Of a DNA stretch of 64,000 nt, positions 22,895 through 34,480 are shown in pieces. The notes below the pieces were generated by a model that worked only from the letters and a program-made list of their open reading frames with translations, ran no database searches and was not told the DNA's origin. This stretch comes from Clarireedia homoeocarpa (taxonomy: Eukaryota > Ascomycota > Leotiomycetes > Helotiales > Rutstroemiaceae): assembly GCA_001465935.1 (NCBI GenBank), contig LNKV01000031.1:304329-368328 (forward strand). Direction: 5' to 3'. The first letter of the stretch is position 1; each line of letters begins with the position of its first letter. A program made the position numbers and the translations under genes.

Positions 22895-23676
22895 AACCCC
22901 TTTAGATGTCACCGAGTGGCCTGAATCATTTGCTGCTTGAGAAATTTTTCATTGGGTTGGGCTGAAATATGGCGCATTCAATCCTTGTATTGGAGCGAAC
23001 CGTGCCGAAGTAATTGACTCGTCGTGGCGGGGACGTTTTGTTGGTGTTTGACGGCGTGTATGTGGTGTTTATATGGTATTTTCGTGGAATGTAAACTTCT
23101 GAGAACAGCAGAGGAGGTTCATAAATCGAATTGGACGGAGAAAAGGAAGAGGCTCAAGGGTCAAATTGTAGGGCTGGCGGATATGCCTCTTCCCATGATC
23201 GAGCTGATCTTACATGCTGGGGTACGGGGAGCGTGTAACAGGGCACGGAACGGAGTATGGCACGAAACGTGATTGAGGTACATTTTGAGCTGCCTAGATA
23301 AGGTGCTTTCGTAAATTAGACAACGTGCAGTGCATTTAAGCCTCCGGGGGAATCCGACGCAAGGAGAAGGGATTGGAATGATAGAATGATAGAATACGAG
23401 CTGTCGCAGGCTCGTAGCGAGGCAAGTGAGGGAGTACGGACAGGTGACCAAGGCAGATCTGGCCACAAGAGGATTAGACGGGCGCAGCGACAACTCGACA
23501 CTTGAGGCATGCACGGCATGGCATGCACGGAAGTACGTATAACTCGCCATCTATGTACCTTCCGGTACGCCATGGCAGGGCGCAATTGGTGAACACATGT
23601 CCACAGTATGCATTAGTCCATGAACCGAGGGGGCTGTGTATTCCAAGGTTGCCACTAACGTCATGTAAATGTTTCT

Positions 23677-23757
23677 AGAAGACTAGAAGACTAGCCAAGT
23701 AGAAGACTAGAAGACTAGAAGACTAGCCAAGTAGAAGACTAGAAGACTAGACTAGCC
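23677..23757 (+). repeat. Short tandem repeats of AGAAGACTAG with CCAAGT spacers
   Basis: The 10-bp unit AGAAGACTAG occurs repeatedly, partly interrupted by CCAAGT, in a higher-order pattern: two or three units, spacer, then again. Related sequence (GAAGACTGGAAGA) resumes right after the hairpin at 23835. Confidence 0.85.
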
Positions 23758-23772
23758 AATTATTATCCCTCC

Positions 23773-23834
23773 CCATGAATAAAGGTTAAATTTTTATACG
23801 TCTTGCCGTATAAAAATTTAACCTTTATTCATGG
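23773..23834. repeat. Perfect inverted repeat, 28-bp arms, 6-nt loop
   Basis: The left arm is 23773-23800 (starts CCATGAATAAAGG), the loop is TCTTGC (23801-23806) and the right arm is 23807-23834 (ends CCTTTATTCATGG). All 28 pairs match. It sits about 0.73 kb upstream of the transporter start and 0.88 kb upstream of the divergent membrane-protein start. The arms are AT-rich. No coding potential is seen. Confidence 0.95.
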
Positions 23835-24566
23835 AAGACTGGAAGATTTCCATGCATGCGGGGTATCGGGCTATCAAGGAAGAGCGAGGAATACTTGGTA
23901 GAACTATGCAGAGGTATGTCATTGCGACATCACGTGCAGCCCTCGCTTCTTTCATACTTGGCACTGTACACTCGGTGTGCGGTGTGAGATGGAGGATTGA
24001 AAGCTGATGCCCGTGCTATGTAAACTGGCCAACCAACCAACACCTTCTCTCTGCTCACCCTGCAAAGCGGCTGCTTCTTCCCTCAACCTGGCAGATCTTG
24101 GCCCAATTTTCTCTTCTTCACGTTGCAACCCAAGCTCTTCCAATTCGTCGTTCTTCATTGGTAGATAAACCTCTTGGAGGGGCTATGTCTCAAGCGACTG
24201 CGCTTATAGCTGTCGTCCTGGGATCGAGTTGAAAATCTTTCAAGTTCGTGGAAAATCCTGTATTCTTGCAACAAAATCACTCATTCGCCCTTCTCCCAAT
24301 TGGCCTTTGCCCCCCCTTCGTGAGGAATCGAAATCCTGAAGTTCTCTGCTTTGTCTGTACCATTGCGACACCAGATTTCCGAACTCCGCTTGGTGTGTCG
24401 TCGCGCATCATTATCAGCTGGACCCCAACGATCGACACGAGGCGAACGAATCTAGCGACCAGGTCACATCTGTGTCACATGAGACACCTCGTTTTGAATA
24501 GATCGATTCCGATACATTTGTCATCCATCTGACCAAGCTTGATCTCATCGCAAACACATTTCGACC

Positions 24567-26873
24567 ATGTCAACGGACGACACGGACACGAGTAAAATCA
24601 AAAACTGGCGATCTATCGTGACCCTGATAGTTTTTATCATCACAAGTGAGTTAGAATAGAAGTGAGCCCGAGAAGTTGCATTTTCATTGACCCCAAATAT
24701 ATAGATATCATCGTCCTGTTTCCATTCCACATTCCGGTATATCTGCCCCGACCGCTCGTTCATGGCATTCGGGATACTTTAAGCACTTTCAGGATCCTCC
24801 CACCAAGGCGCAATCTTCACAAAGTTGGTCGAGATGGCGTTGCTAAACCCTTCGTTCGATTTCTGTTCCCCATGAATTTTGTGACTGCACCTCTGATAGC
24901 AGATCTCTTTCTACTCGCGATTCTTGCAATCGGGCGGAAAGAAGTCCACGATGGAACCATTGGGGCCAACAGCATTTCACCAATCGACATCATGGTCTTC
25001 TTCATCACCCTCGCCTATATCGCTATATCAATTGATGCCTCCGGTCTCATCAGGTATCTCGCCTTCAAAGTACTCCAGAAGGGCGGCAAAGTCGGGCACA
25101 GGTTGTTCTTCTTCTTATACGTATTTTTCTTCGCCCTCGGTAGTTTCATCGGGAATGACCCAATCATTCTCTCTGGTACAGCATTCCTTGCCTACATGAC
25201 CAGAGTTTCGAGCAATATCATTCACCCCCGCGCCTGGATTCATACACAGTTCGCTGTTGCAAATATTGCTTCCGCCATACTGGTGTCCTCAAACCCCACC
25301 AACCTTGTCCTCGCCGGGGCTTTTGGCATCAAATTCATCACCTACACAGCAAACATGATTGTTCCCGTCGTGGCTACAGCCATAGTTCTTTTCCCCTTTC
25401 TGTTATATATTGTCTTTGCAGACGAGTCACTCATTCCATACTCAATTAAGATGCATGAGCTCTCAGAGGAAGCAAAGGCCAAGAAGCCTGTAAATCCTAA
25501 TATACCAAACGCAAGAGGCAATGCTCAGGAAGAGGAAAAGAAACTTGCTGAGGACAAACTGCTATCGTTAGAAGAAATCATGAATCCGTTTTTAGACAAA
25601 GGAGGCGCAGCTTTCGGTGCTGTTCTAATGGCCGTAACGCTTATTACACTTCTGGCAGTCAATGCCGCAAGCCAAAAAAATGGAGAGCACCCTGTTTACT
25701 GGGTGACGTTACCTGCTACTGTTGTTATGTTCTGCTGGGAAGTTGGCAGTGGGTGGCTTCGTCGGCATGAAACAAGGGACATCGCTCGAAAGGGACGAAG
25801 AGAAATTGAACTTGCTCGTGAGAGAAGGGAGGAAGAAATGAGGGAAATGACTGTGGACCCAGAACTAAAAGAGACTAGTGCTGAGACATCACAAGGTAGA
25901 TTTGAAGGTCATGGAGGGGTCGGCACCAGGGACGATGAATCAACCTCGGGTTACGAGTCAAATCATTTGACTACCATTCCTACAATCGTTGTTGCTGGCG
26001 AAGACGATAGAAATATCATGATATCAACTCCGAATGACCAAACTCACCAAGCACCATCCTCAGCAAGCATTAATGAAAAGCAGGAAACAACTTCTGCAGA
26101 ACGTGCGGCATCGAGCGAAGTTGATGAGCGAGCTACTCACAACTATCCTCCCCGTGATATGGCTCCACAGCACGGTGACAAACGAGCAACATTGGTATCT
26201 TTGTTGTCCGACGCTTACAGATGGTGTCAAGAGACCTTCCCAACAGTTACAGCGGTGGTTGCACATCTTCCATTTGCCCTTGTGCCTTTTGCATTCTCGA
26301 TGTTCGTTTTAGTGCAAGCTTTGGTTACGAAAGGATGGGTCCCTGTTTTTGCTTATGGCTGGGATCATTGGGTTAGCAAGACAGGAACTGTTGGGGCAAT
26401 TGGCGGTATGGGATTTTTATCGGTAATTCTATGCAATGTGAGTACGATCGATCATATCTATCCCTTGGAGCTACTACTCCCAGAAGTTTTTCCCTCACAA
26501 GCAGCTAAGGTCTTCACAGTTTGCCGGCACAAACATCGGCACTACTATCCTTTTATGTCGCGTCGTTCAATCATGGCTGGAAATCCACGAAAAGAGTCAT
26601 ATTCCAATCACTCAACGCACTTTCTGGGCAACTGTATACAGCATGGCAATTGGTGTGAACTATGGCGCATTTAGTACCGCGTTCAGTGCCTCGCTGGCAG
26701 GCCTTTTATGGCGAGATATCCTAGCAAGGAAATATATTCATGTGCGAAGACTGGATTTCGCACGTGTGAACCTCCCTATTATTGCTATTGCTATGGCTGT
26801 GGGCTTGTCGGTGCTAGTGGGGCAGGTGTATATAACTAGAAAAAATACCCCCTATTACTGGCACCATGAGTGA
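24567..26873 (+). CDS. ArsB/NhaD-superfamily ion transporter (citrate/arsenite permease-like)
   Basis: Three exons (24567-24645, 24705-26437, 26520-26873) give 721 aa. Exon 1 encodes the start (MSTDDTDTSKIKNWRS) and the first half of transmembrane helix 1. The body has ~11 hydrophobic segments, e.g. LIADLFLLAILAIG, IDIMVFFITLAYIAISIDASG, FFFLYVFFFALGSFIGNDPI, IASAILVSSNPTNLVLAGAFG and IGTTILLCRVVQ. The GNDP and SSNPTN segments fit the paired re-entrant motifs of the ion-transporter superfamily. A charged cytosolic loop (~380-530, with ARERREEEMREM) splits the two halves. Members move citrate, arsenite or Na+; substrate here is not determined. The last helix ends RKNTPYYWHHE. The gene is divergent from the membrane protein to its left. 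Confidence 0.75.
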
Positions 26874-28260
26874 AATGCTGGTTGGGGCTGGAGAAAGTTA
26901 TTTAGATATTTAGATGTCTTCTAATGCAGGGGATTTGAGTTGTATAGTTCTTAAAATCCCTTGATTGAGTATGTTTATATAAAGTTTTACCAACCATAGA
27001 TGTAACTCGACAATCGAGATTTTCATAATCTAAATGTCTCGCCTGAGTCTGATTGTCCAGTTTCTGCGGTTGAATCTCGATATTGAACATTCTTCAATCA
27101 TTCGTCGAGATATGGTTCCTGGTTCAGAGAGCGTGGCCTGCACTCGGAGTGGTGTGGTAGAATTATGAGCTGCATATCAATGTCGACTAAGGTCAGCTGC
27201 TAGGACAGTTGATATTGTTGTGGGGGAACAATCTCCAATCGAGTTCAAATACCACTGAGAGATATGTGTGCAATAGCTGTAGGAGTTGAAAAGGTAGAGG
27301 ATTGGAAGGGATGGAAACATCAAAAAGATTTTAAAGTGACTTTTGTGAGTAAGAAACCTACTTCTTAGCATCCCCTTTGACAGTCGTAGGTGAGCTTCCT
27401 ACCTGGGACATGGCCAATTATCATGTTGGAATGTCATTGCAGTCAGCCTGCAAGGCATAAGTCTCAGCCTAGAGTCCCAGTACCGAAGTCCTGGGAACAG
27501 ATTTCATAATTAACCTACTATCGAAAGGTTCTAACTCGGAAACCGGGGTTTGAAATCCGGGGTTTGAAATCCGGGTTTTGAAATCCGCCATGCCAAATGG
27601 TATGGTGATTGGCGTTTAGAAGCACGAGATATGATTGGGGAGGCAATAGGCAGGACTCGATAGGAAATAATCAAACAACGCCTAGACCCGTTTGAATAAG
27701 ATGAACTTTACGAATGAGGAGAAACACGAAGCTTGGGAAGTTTTCTTGGACCCTAGCTGGGTCCTAGCTGCTAGACAGAGACCCTTCTGTTTCATTTCTT
27801 GATATGATCTGCAAAAGATAGGAGGGTTGGGGTATTGGAGAAATCGGTAACTTAATTCTCTCACATTGGTTCAGCAATAATTCGTTACAGGTATAATAGT
27901 TGGGCCAAGGTAAAGCAAAGCAGTAGGGGGAGAAGAGGAGGGGAGGCGAACAGTGTCAAAACATCAAATTCCAGCATTGTAGTTGACTGAAGGGGCCTGC
28001 TTGTGGATAGTTCTACCCTGGTTTGAGTAGAATCTTCGGGAAGGCTTGGCGACAAGTATTGCGCCAGAGACGAAGTAATAATGAAATTGGAGAAGCACAA
28101 GACTTCTCTCTCCGCGTTCGGTAATTTCTCGGTTTTAAATGTTCTATTTGGTCTAACTCTACAACACTGAATGAATGACTGACTGAATGAACTACACACA
28201 ACCATACAACAACACCTCTACAAGAGAAGAAATAACACATCCCCTCCCATGACCCTCAAA
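26874..28260. other. Intergenic stretch between convergent genes
   Basis: No gene is supported. A 14-bp tandem repeat (CCGGGGTTTGAAAT) occurs three times at 27543-27584, the third copy with one change. The rest is AT-rich and includes several short open frames on the minus strand without other support. Confidence 0.5.
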
Positions 28261-29362
28261 TCACAACGCACCTAATCCGTAAATACGTCCCAAAATCTCA
28301 TCGTCACTCGGATTTCCCTTCCCCCTAATAGCTTCATAAGCCGGCATCAAAATCGCCTTATCAACCTCTTTATACTTCCCATCAGCAACATAAACCACAT
28401 CACCATTTCTGTCCACATCAACCATGAAGTAGGCCGCCGCACGCGCAACCACCAGCGGTTCCTGCGAGCGGTGTGAGACCAAAGCCATGACTCCCGCTAC
28501 GTCGGGAAAGACCTGCGTTGATGTCCAGCTTGGTGCGAGAACGTTGACCCGGATTGGGAGGTTGGCGTTGGCCATTAGGAGGGCGTAGCCCCGGCCGAAC
28601 CCTAGCGTGCCGGCTTTGGCAGAGCCTGGAGAGTTTGGTTAGTTGGGATGCTTGGTCTTTTTTCTTTTCTTTCTCAATAGATGTACTGCTTGCGTATTTT
28701 GTCACAGTGTAGTATAGTATGGTGTAGTGTAGTGTAGACTCTGCTCAACTTACCATAATCAAGCGCCCTCACCCCATGAAACGAAGTACTAGAGCCAACC
28801 AGTACAATACTGCCGCCCTCTGGTTGCTGTTTCATATAATGCGTCCCCAGACACGCCGCATTAACCACACTCTTAAAATTAACATCTAGCACAACATGAT
28901 TTGGTTCCTTTAGTTCTCCTTTATCTCCTGTTTCCAGAGCAAGATAGTCTGCGCGAGGACCAATTCCCGCATTCGCCAAGACGCAATCGATTCGTCCGTA
29001 GACTTCCTTAGCCGTCGCAAACAGGGTACACAGATCGGTCCAGCTGGTTACATCGGTTTTTACGAAGGTGAAAGAGGCGGGGTTGTTGTCTGCCGGTCCG
29101 GGGGCGGGATGCGGCTGGATGTCCCCGCTAACAACGGTTGCTCCCAGAGAGAGGAAGAGGTTGACGGATGCTAGGCCGATTCCTGATGAGCCACCTGTGT
29201 GTGATAAATTCGGCATATCAGCTACCTAACTCCAAGATACGGGTGATCCTACACGTATACGCAATTTACCAGGGCAAAAAGAAAGTAAAATTTACCTGTG
29301 AGCACGATGACCTTGCCCTTGAGGCTAGTCAAATCCTCGTCGTTGATCGTGAATTCAGCCAT
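28261..29362 (-). CDS. Short-chain dehydrogenase/reductase (classical SDR)
   Basis: Three exons (29362-29296, 29194-28754, 28625-28261) give 290 aa. The first junction completes the nucleotide-binding motif TGGSSGIG (residues ~22-29). NAG is present in CVLANAGIG, and the catalytic set is S (in VGSSTSF) and Y-x3-K (DYGSAKAG), which spans the second junction. The binding motif followed by acidic SGDIQPHP suggests NAD(H) preference. The classical length fits (~250-300). The substrate is unknown; it resembles 15-hydroxyprostaglandin dehydrogenase-like fungal SDRs. A 16-bp minisatellite begins about 135 bp upstream of its ATG. Confidence 0.85.
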
Positions 29363-29497
29363 GATGCGGAAGAGAAAGAAAAAAGAAAAAAGAGCCGGAG
29401 CAAACAATTAGTTAATTGCTATACGCTGAACCGAGGGTTTATTTATAAAATATTGGTTTTCTGTTTTTGCTCTTTCGCTTTCTGGGAAGGAATTGTT

Positions 29498-29623
29498 GCA
29501 GAAAAAAGATGCTGCAGAAAAAAGATGCTGCAGAAAAAAGATGCTGCAGAAAAAAGATGCTGCAGAAAAAAGATGCTGCAGAAAAAAGATGCTGCAGAAA
29601 AAAGATGCTGCAGAAAAGAAGAT
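29498..29623 (+). repeat. 16-bp minisatellite, seven perfect units plus a partial
   Basis: The unit GCAGAAAAAAGATGCT starts at 29498 and repeats perfectly at 16-bp steps up to 29609; a degenerate eighth unit follows at 29610 (GCAGAAAAGAAGAT). The array lies in the upstream region of the dehydrogenase gene. Each unit junction creates a CTGCAG hexamer. Open frames across it are a product of the repeat, not genes. Confidence 0.95.
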
Positions 29624-30949
29624 TTGAAGCGGGGGGGGAGAGGATCAAAAGAAGCAATTTCAAGACAAGACGATACCCCAATGAGCGGGAGCTAGCAGCT
29701 GTCATGTGGAGAACTAGTTCTTCGTGTTAAGGGGTACCATCCATACATTCCAGTCAGCCAACGCTGGAAACGGGGAGCGGGACCCTGGTAGTCTGTCTGT
29801 CAGTTTATGTGGGAACCGACCGCGGCTCCGGGATAGCGGGTTTCACTCACATGACTCCAGTTACTAGATCTTGTTCTTCTGCGGTGCGAGGATGTGTTGC
29901 GGAAAGCAGTAGCCTGACTCGGACTATGTGCAGGGGTATGTACCATGGTCTCGTCCCTGTGGCGGTAGTTCTGATGAGAGAAAACCTCGCCGATTTGCGC
30001 ACAGGCCATTGAAGTATGTTGTACAGCTACAGCGCAGTTGCCAAATTGCTAGGTAAATTGTACTCCGATACACTTGAAGACATACTCGGTCTGTATTCGG
30101 AGAGTCTTGATTTAGACTCCGAAAACAGAGAAGAATCCTTCAAGTATCAGAGCAAATTGCATTTGTTGCTTTGTATTCTTTTAAGGGGCTGGACATTAAT
30201 ATAGCATATGGTCAGTGCCCCGATTTACGCTGGGAAAGGAGTCCCGAGCGAATGGTTCTACTTTTAGTTTCCTCGCTTGATTTGCCTCTATCTCTATTTC
30301 TTCCCCGCCCTCGAACTACCGCTAAACCCGAGTCGCAGTTAGTTCGTTGGCGTTTAATAATTACATTGGGTAATTTATCGTTCAGCTACAAGTTGCGAGT
30401 TGTCTTGCGCATAAAAAATGAGTCTTAAACAGATCTACTCAATTTTCTTCTGCAACGAGTCGAATCGCCGCATACCTAGTCATTAGGATCGAAGCCGGCG
30501 CACAACTCCGTCGCTGATTAACCAATAAATAGCCGGGTATAGTGCAGAAGCGTCCGGGACCGTAAGATAGGCCGAAAGCCGCGAATTCTACATTAGGGAT
30601 CTAACATCCACCTGATTCAACCCCAATTGCGAGCCGTTTTGTCTAACACATCTAAGCCTTGCGATCCAGACTCCTGTTTTTATTTCTTCTCTCTGCCTCT
30701 GGGACTCCTTGGTTCTTGTCCAAGGAGTGTGTTTTCAGCTCTACGGATATGGCTAGAGCGTGTGTAACGAGGCGAGAACATTGGATGCGCTCGATGGCAG
30801 CAGTGGGATATTAAATCATGAAGAAGTTTTCTCATTGTCTATATTAACTTTACAAATTCTCTTCAAGACCCATACTTTAGTCTTCACAGTATCCTATTCT
30901 TGCCCTTTCAATCTTACAGTGCGCTTACTTGTCCTTCTGTCTGACTACC
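29624..30949. other. Intergenic stretch between divergent genes
   Basis: No gene is supported. A nested inverted repeat occurs at about 30062-30152 (see findings). The last part (30640-30949) is C/T-rich and is the probable promoter and leader of the rhodopsin-type gene. Confidence 0.45.
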
Positions 30950-32225
30950 ATGATGCAACCAAAGGATGGTGGGGTAACCCTTGTCTGGGTTGGATCCTTG
31001 ATGATGGCCATAAGTTGGATCACAGTTGTGCTGCGCATAATGGTGCGAACATGGAAGAAGAATTTTGGTATGGATGACATTTTGATGGTCATCGGTACTG
31101 TAAGTATCTCGATGATTCTCGTCCTAGAATAGTGTATGATACTGACATCCTACCAATGCAGGTACTCTTCACTATCTGTTCTTCTCTATGTATAGTCACT
31201 TGCTTCTATGGAAGCGGGCAATATTCGAGGTTCATTAAAACCGAAGATAGACTGAAAGGAACCAAGGTATATTTTCCTCCTCTTTTTTTACGCAAGACAA
31301 CCGAAACTGACAATAGCCAAAAGATCTACTTTGTCCTCGAGTTCTTCTATGCCGCCAGCGCAGCTATTATCAAATGCAGCATCGCCGTAACACTGCTCCG
31401 TATCGCCGTTACCCGTCGGTACTTTATATGGACAATCTGGCTCATCATGTCTATGTGTATTGCGGCGGCTTTTATCTTCAATGTCGGTGTTCTCAATATC
31501 TGCCATCCGATTGATACACTATGGAGCGCGCATCCGACCGGCACGTGTAATGCAAAACTGAATAGCGATGTCAGCTACTTCTTCTCGGTCATCGAGGTCA
31601 TAACAGATTTTGCGTTGGCGATTTTGCCTGCGATTCTACTGTGGAATATCCAGATGAAGTTTAAAGTCAAGTTCTCCGTTATGCTTGTGCTTGGAATGGC
31701 TGCCTTGTAAGTACATTGAATCTCCAGTATTGCATTGGAACAACTTAGCCCCTATCTTATATTACCATTCCCACATGATTTCACCTACACACCAACTAAC
31801 ATTCCCCCAGCGCAAGCTGCGCCACCATCGTCCGCTTCCGCTTCCTCAGCAACTACAGCAACCCCAAAGAATTCATGTACGCTGGCGCTGACATTGCCAT
31901 CTGGTCCCTCATCGAAGAAGGCGTCGGTATCTGCGCCGGCTCGCTCCCCGCTCTACGTCCTCTCCTGTCCCTTTCCATCTTCGGCAGTGCGACCGACTCC
32001 AGCAATTCCCATAGTGCGGCCACGAGCAACCGCTTGCAGAGCACGAAGCGCTCAGATATCAATCTGGATACCTTTGATCAGCTGGGGGATGCCTCGGATG
32101 TGGAGACTGATGTGGAAAGTCAGAAACATATTTTAAAGGAGACAAAGGTTATAGTTACTTCGAATAATATGACGGAGGAGCCGGGAGAGTGGAAGGATAA
32201 TCAGGTGCTGGAATGGCAAAAATGA
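30950..32225 (+). CDS. Fungal rhodopsin-type (PTH11-like) seven-pass membrane protein
   Basis: Four exons (30950-31099, 31162-31266, 31324-31706, 31811-32225) give 350 aa. The start MMQPKDGGVTLVWVGSLMM leads into helix 1. Family signatures are VVLRIMVRTWKKNFGMDD after helix 1 (R-x-x-x-R...GxDD), IYFVLEFFYAASAAIIKCSIAVTLLRI in helices 3-4, CHPIDTLWS...GTC and SYFFSVIEVITDFALAILPAILLW. After helix 7 (GAGIC-like GVGICAGSLPALRPLL) comes a cytosolic tail of ~90 residues. The Pfam fungal rhodopsin domain covers most of it; proteins of this type include PTH11-like receptors, but it has no N-terminal CFEM domain. Ligand and signalling role are unknown. Confidence 0.85.
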
Positions 32226-33067
32226 ACCTTTTGAGTTGTGAGTTATGGTGTGTTATTTAATGAGTTTGCGTCGACAGAGCTTGGAAAAGTGGCTTTGATA
32301 TTTCTGGGGAAATGGTGTGGGAAAGGTAAAACTAGTACTTGTAGTAAATCAAAGGCTTCTCACACATTTAATAGCAAAAATATTCAAATTTTCGTAATAA
32401 AGGTTACTATAGATTCACTGAAGTACTTGGGATAAGATTATACGGTAGTTCAAGAAAGGAGAGAAGGTCTCTATAGACATCTTCTCGTGTGCTAATTGTC
32501 TATTTGAGCATGCCTGTGTAGCGATGCTATACAAGCGATTGTCTTCGGTACAACTCTCATACTACTTCTGCGTCTATGACTTTGTTATTGATGGAATCAC
32601 CAGTTTCCCTTCCGCCATATTTGCTAGATTCACCCCGCCATCAAGTAATGAGTCTAGGGTGAGGAATCTCACAGCTTAAGAGGCATTAGCCAGGAAGGTG
32701 GAGTCGGGCCATAACATTGAGCTCGATGTGAAATGGCAGCTGCTGTGGTTGGCGATAGATTGGACAGAGTAAGGTTAGTGCGTGAGTGATGAGAGTGCAC
32801 TTTAGGATTATCTGACGTCCGTACACCTGCAGTGCCTTGAAAGTGTAAAGCTACTTCCTTTACTCATTGGGAAAGCACTTATGTGTAGGAAAAGTGGAAT
32901 CCAACTAATTTCCAGCTACCATACACGTATTCTTGTTGCATCTCTCGTGCGTACATGTCGTTCGTGGTTTCTGAAGAGTAAGACATTTTTTGGTACTTAA
33001 CCAGCACTACAGGTGGAGTATCGCCATAAAGGGGTATCGCTACAGGAGGGCTTTCATCACCGATGTA

Positions 33068-33187
33068 TCCCATGGAGTGCCAGAGTCACGTAGATATATG
33101 ATCTGTGTGTTGTGGCCCGAGTCTGGATGATCTAAATGGTCAATATACCTTGCTTAGCGTACGTGACTTTTCTGGCACTCCATGGGA
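33068..33187. mobile_element. 120-bp MITE-like element with TA target-site duplication
   Basis: The terminal inverted repeats are about 25 bp. The left end starts TCCCATGGAGTGCCAGA and continues GTCACGTA. The right end is its reverse complement apart from two extra bases. The element is flanked on both sides by TA (33066-33067 and 33188-33189), the target duplication of the Tc1/mariner superfamily. It has no coding capacity. Confidence 0.75.
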
Positions 33188-33659
33188 TAGTGCCCAATTA
33201 GATAGTTATTAAAAGGTAGATATGTAACATACCTGGTGCACTTAGATAGGAATGACAAGTTTGTATTACACAGCATAAATACGCCATGGACGACTCAGTT
33301 CGATGTCATGACTTGGTAAATATTACTACCCAGCATCTTTGATCACGTATGCCTCGGCTGGCTGAATCTATGTAATGTAATACCTTAAAGTGTGCTGATC
33401 CCGCAATCGATGAGAAAAACATTCTCAATCCACCTCAGACTCATCATAAATTTTACTTCAGGGAAAAAAAAGCACAACGGGAGAACCAATGTTATTCTTA
33501 GACGAAGTCCATTGTTATTACTCGCAATTTCTTCCCACTTCGATCGTCCAGAAACATGGTTGTTTTACAACACTGCTTGTTCGTGCGTATGCTCTCAATG
33601 ATGAAGCTGAGGCCAGAACCTACGGGGACTGGGCCAGAATCGTCAACGATAATACTAGG

Positions 33660-34480
33660 CTGCGGCGAAAACTCGACGGGTGGGTTACTGGCCTTGGTGG
33701 GGATCCAAAGGGCGGTTTAAAGAGTTGAAGACCCGGCCCACGACCCAAGGGGTGAGTGCAGAGGATATAAATGGAGAAAAACAGGAGTTTTACAAGGTAT
33801 AAAGTCATGTGTTAGTCATGTGTTAGTCATGTGACAATGCTTGGCAACCCAGTGGGCGGATTGAGAAAGTTCGTGGGGGTTCCATGGGTGGGTTGAAAAG
33901 TCGAAAACCCGGCCCATGGGGTCCCACCACGCAGCTTAGATAATACAATACAGTATTACCGGGGCGCTGGCAACAAGATCTCTGGTAGTTGGGATCCATT
34001 GACACTACCAGAGGCGAAAGCCTGACAGACTTAATTTCACCATGTGGCTGACTGAACTCATGTTTCTCGTTGATTGTGAGTTCAACTATCTGAGCTCTTA
34101 GAACCATCCTGCTTATTACTTTTTGGATAAAGCGGTAGCATCGATACGTAAACTGAGATGAAAACCTGACGGATCCGGGTCCCAATGGGTGGTTTGCCGG
34201 CCCTGATTGGGACGAAGTGGGTGGATTGAGAAGTGGAGGACCCGGCCCACTGCCTCTACCTATACCCACTAATACCCACAAAATGTCCTATTATAAGGGA
34301 TAGTATATAAGCATTGAACCCTATAACTATTATTACTAAGCGATTCTTGCCTGCTACCCATTGGGCCCTTGACAACCCATGTGTGGATTGTTACATTATT
34401 ACCCACCCGGGTCCATTGGGATCCCACGGATGAGACTAAAAGTTGAAGACCCGTCCCATGGGGTCCCGCACCGCAGCCAA
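33660..34480. repeat. Cluster of diverged copies of a dispersed motif
   Basis: Four segments, at about 33678-33755, 33845-33935, 34170-34260 and 34380-34470, share the core GTTGAAGACCCGGCCCATGG with a preceding T/GGGATCC...GGG.GG.TTGA and a following GGGTCCC. They vary in order and spacing. They look like remnants of one repeat family, possibly LTR-derived; no coding domains lie between them. Confidence 0.6.

Larger units (their letters stand above)
22895..24566. other. Divergent intergenic region with tandem repeats and a perfect hairpin
   Basis: This is 1.67 kb between two divergent genes. It holds a cluster of AGAAGACTAG repeats (23677-23757) and a perfect inverted repeat (23773-23834), both listed separately. 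The remaining sequence has no supported gene. The final 400 bp are the likely promoter of the ion transporter. Confidence 0.5.

Noticed and set aside
29168..29730. Open frames rich in KKMLQKKDAAEKRCC on both strands
   Set aside because: They are only the translation of the 16-bp minisatellite, which has no stops because 16 is not a multiple of 3 and the unit is stop-free in several frames.
30437..30700. Possible 5S rRNA or tRNA gene in a GC-richer patch
   Set aside because: No 5S box A/C arrangement and no cloverleaf or GGTTCRA box could be found.
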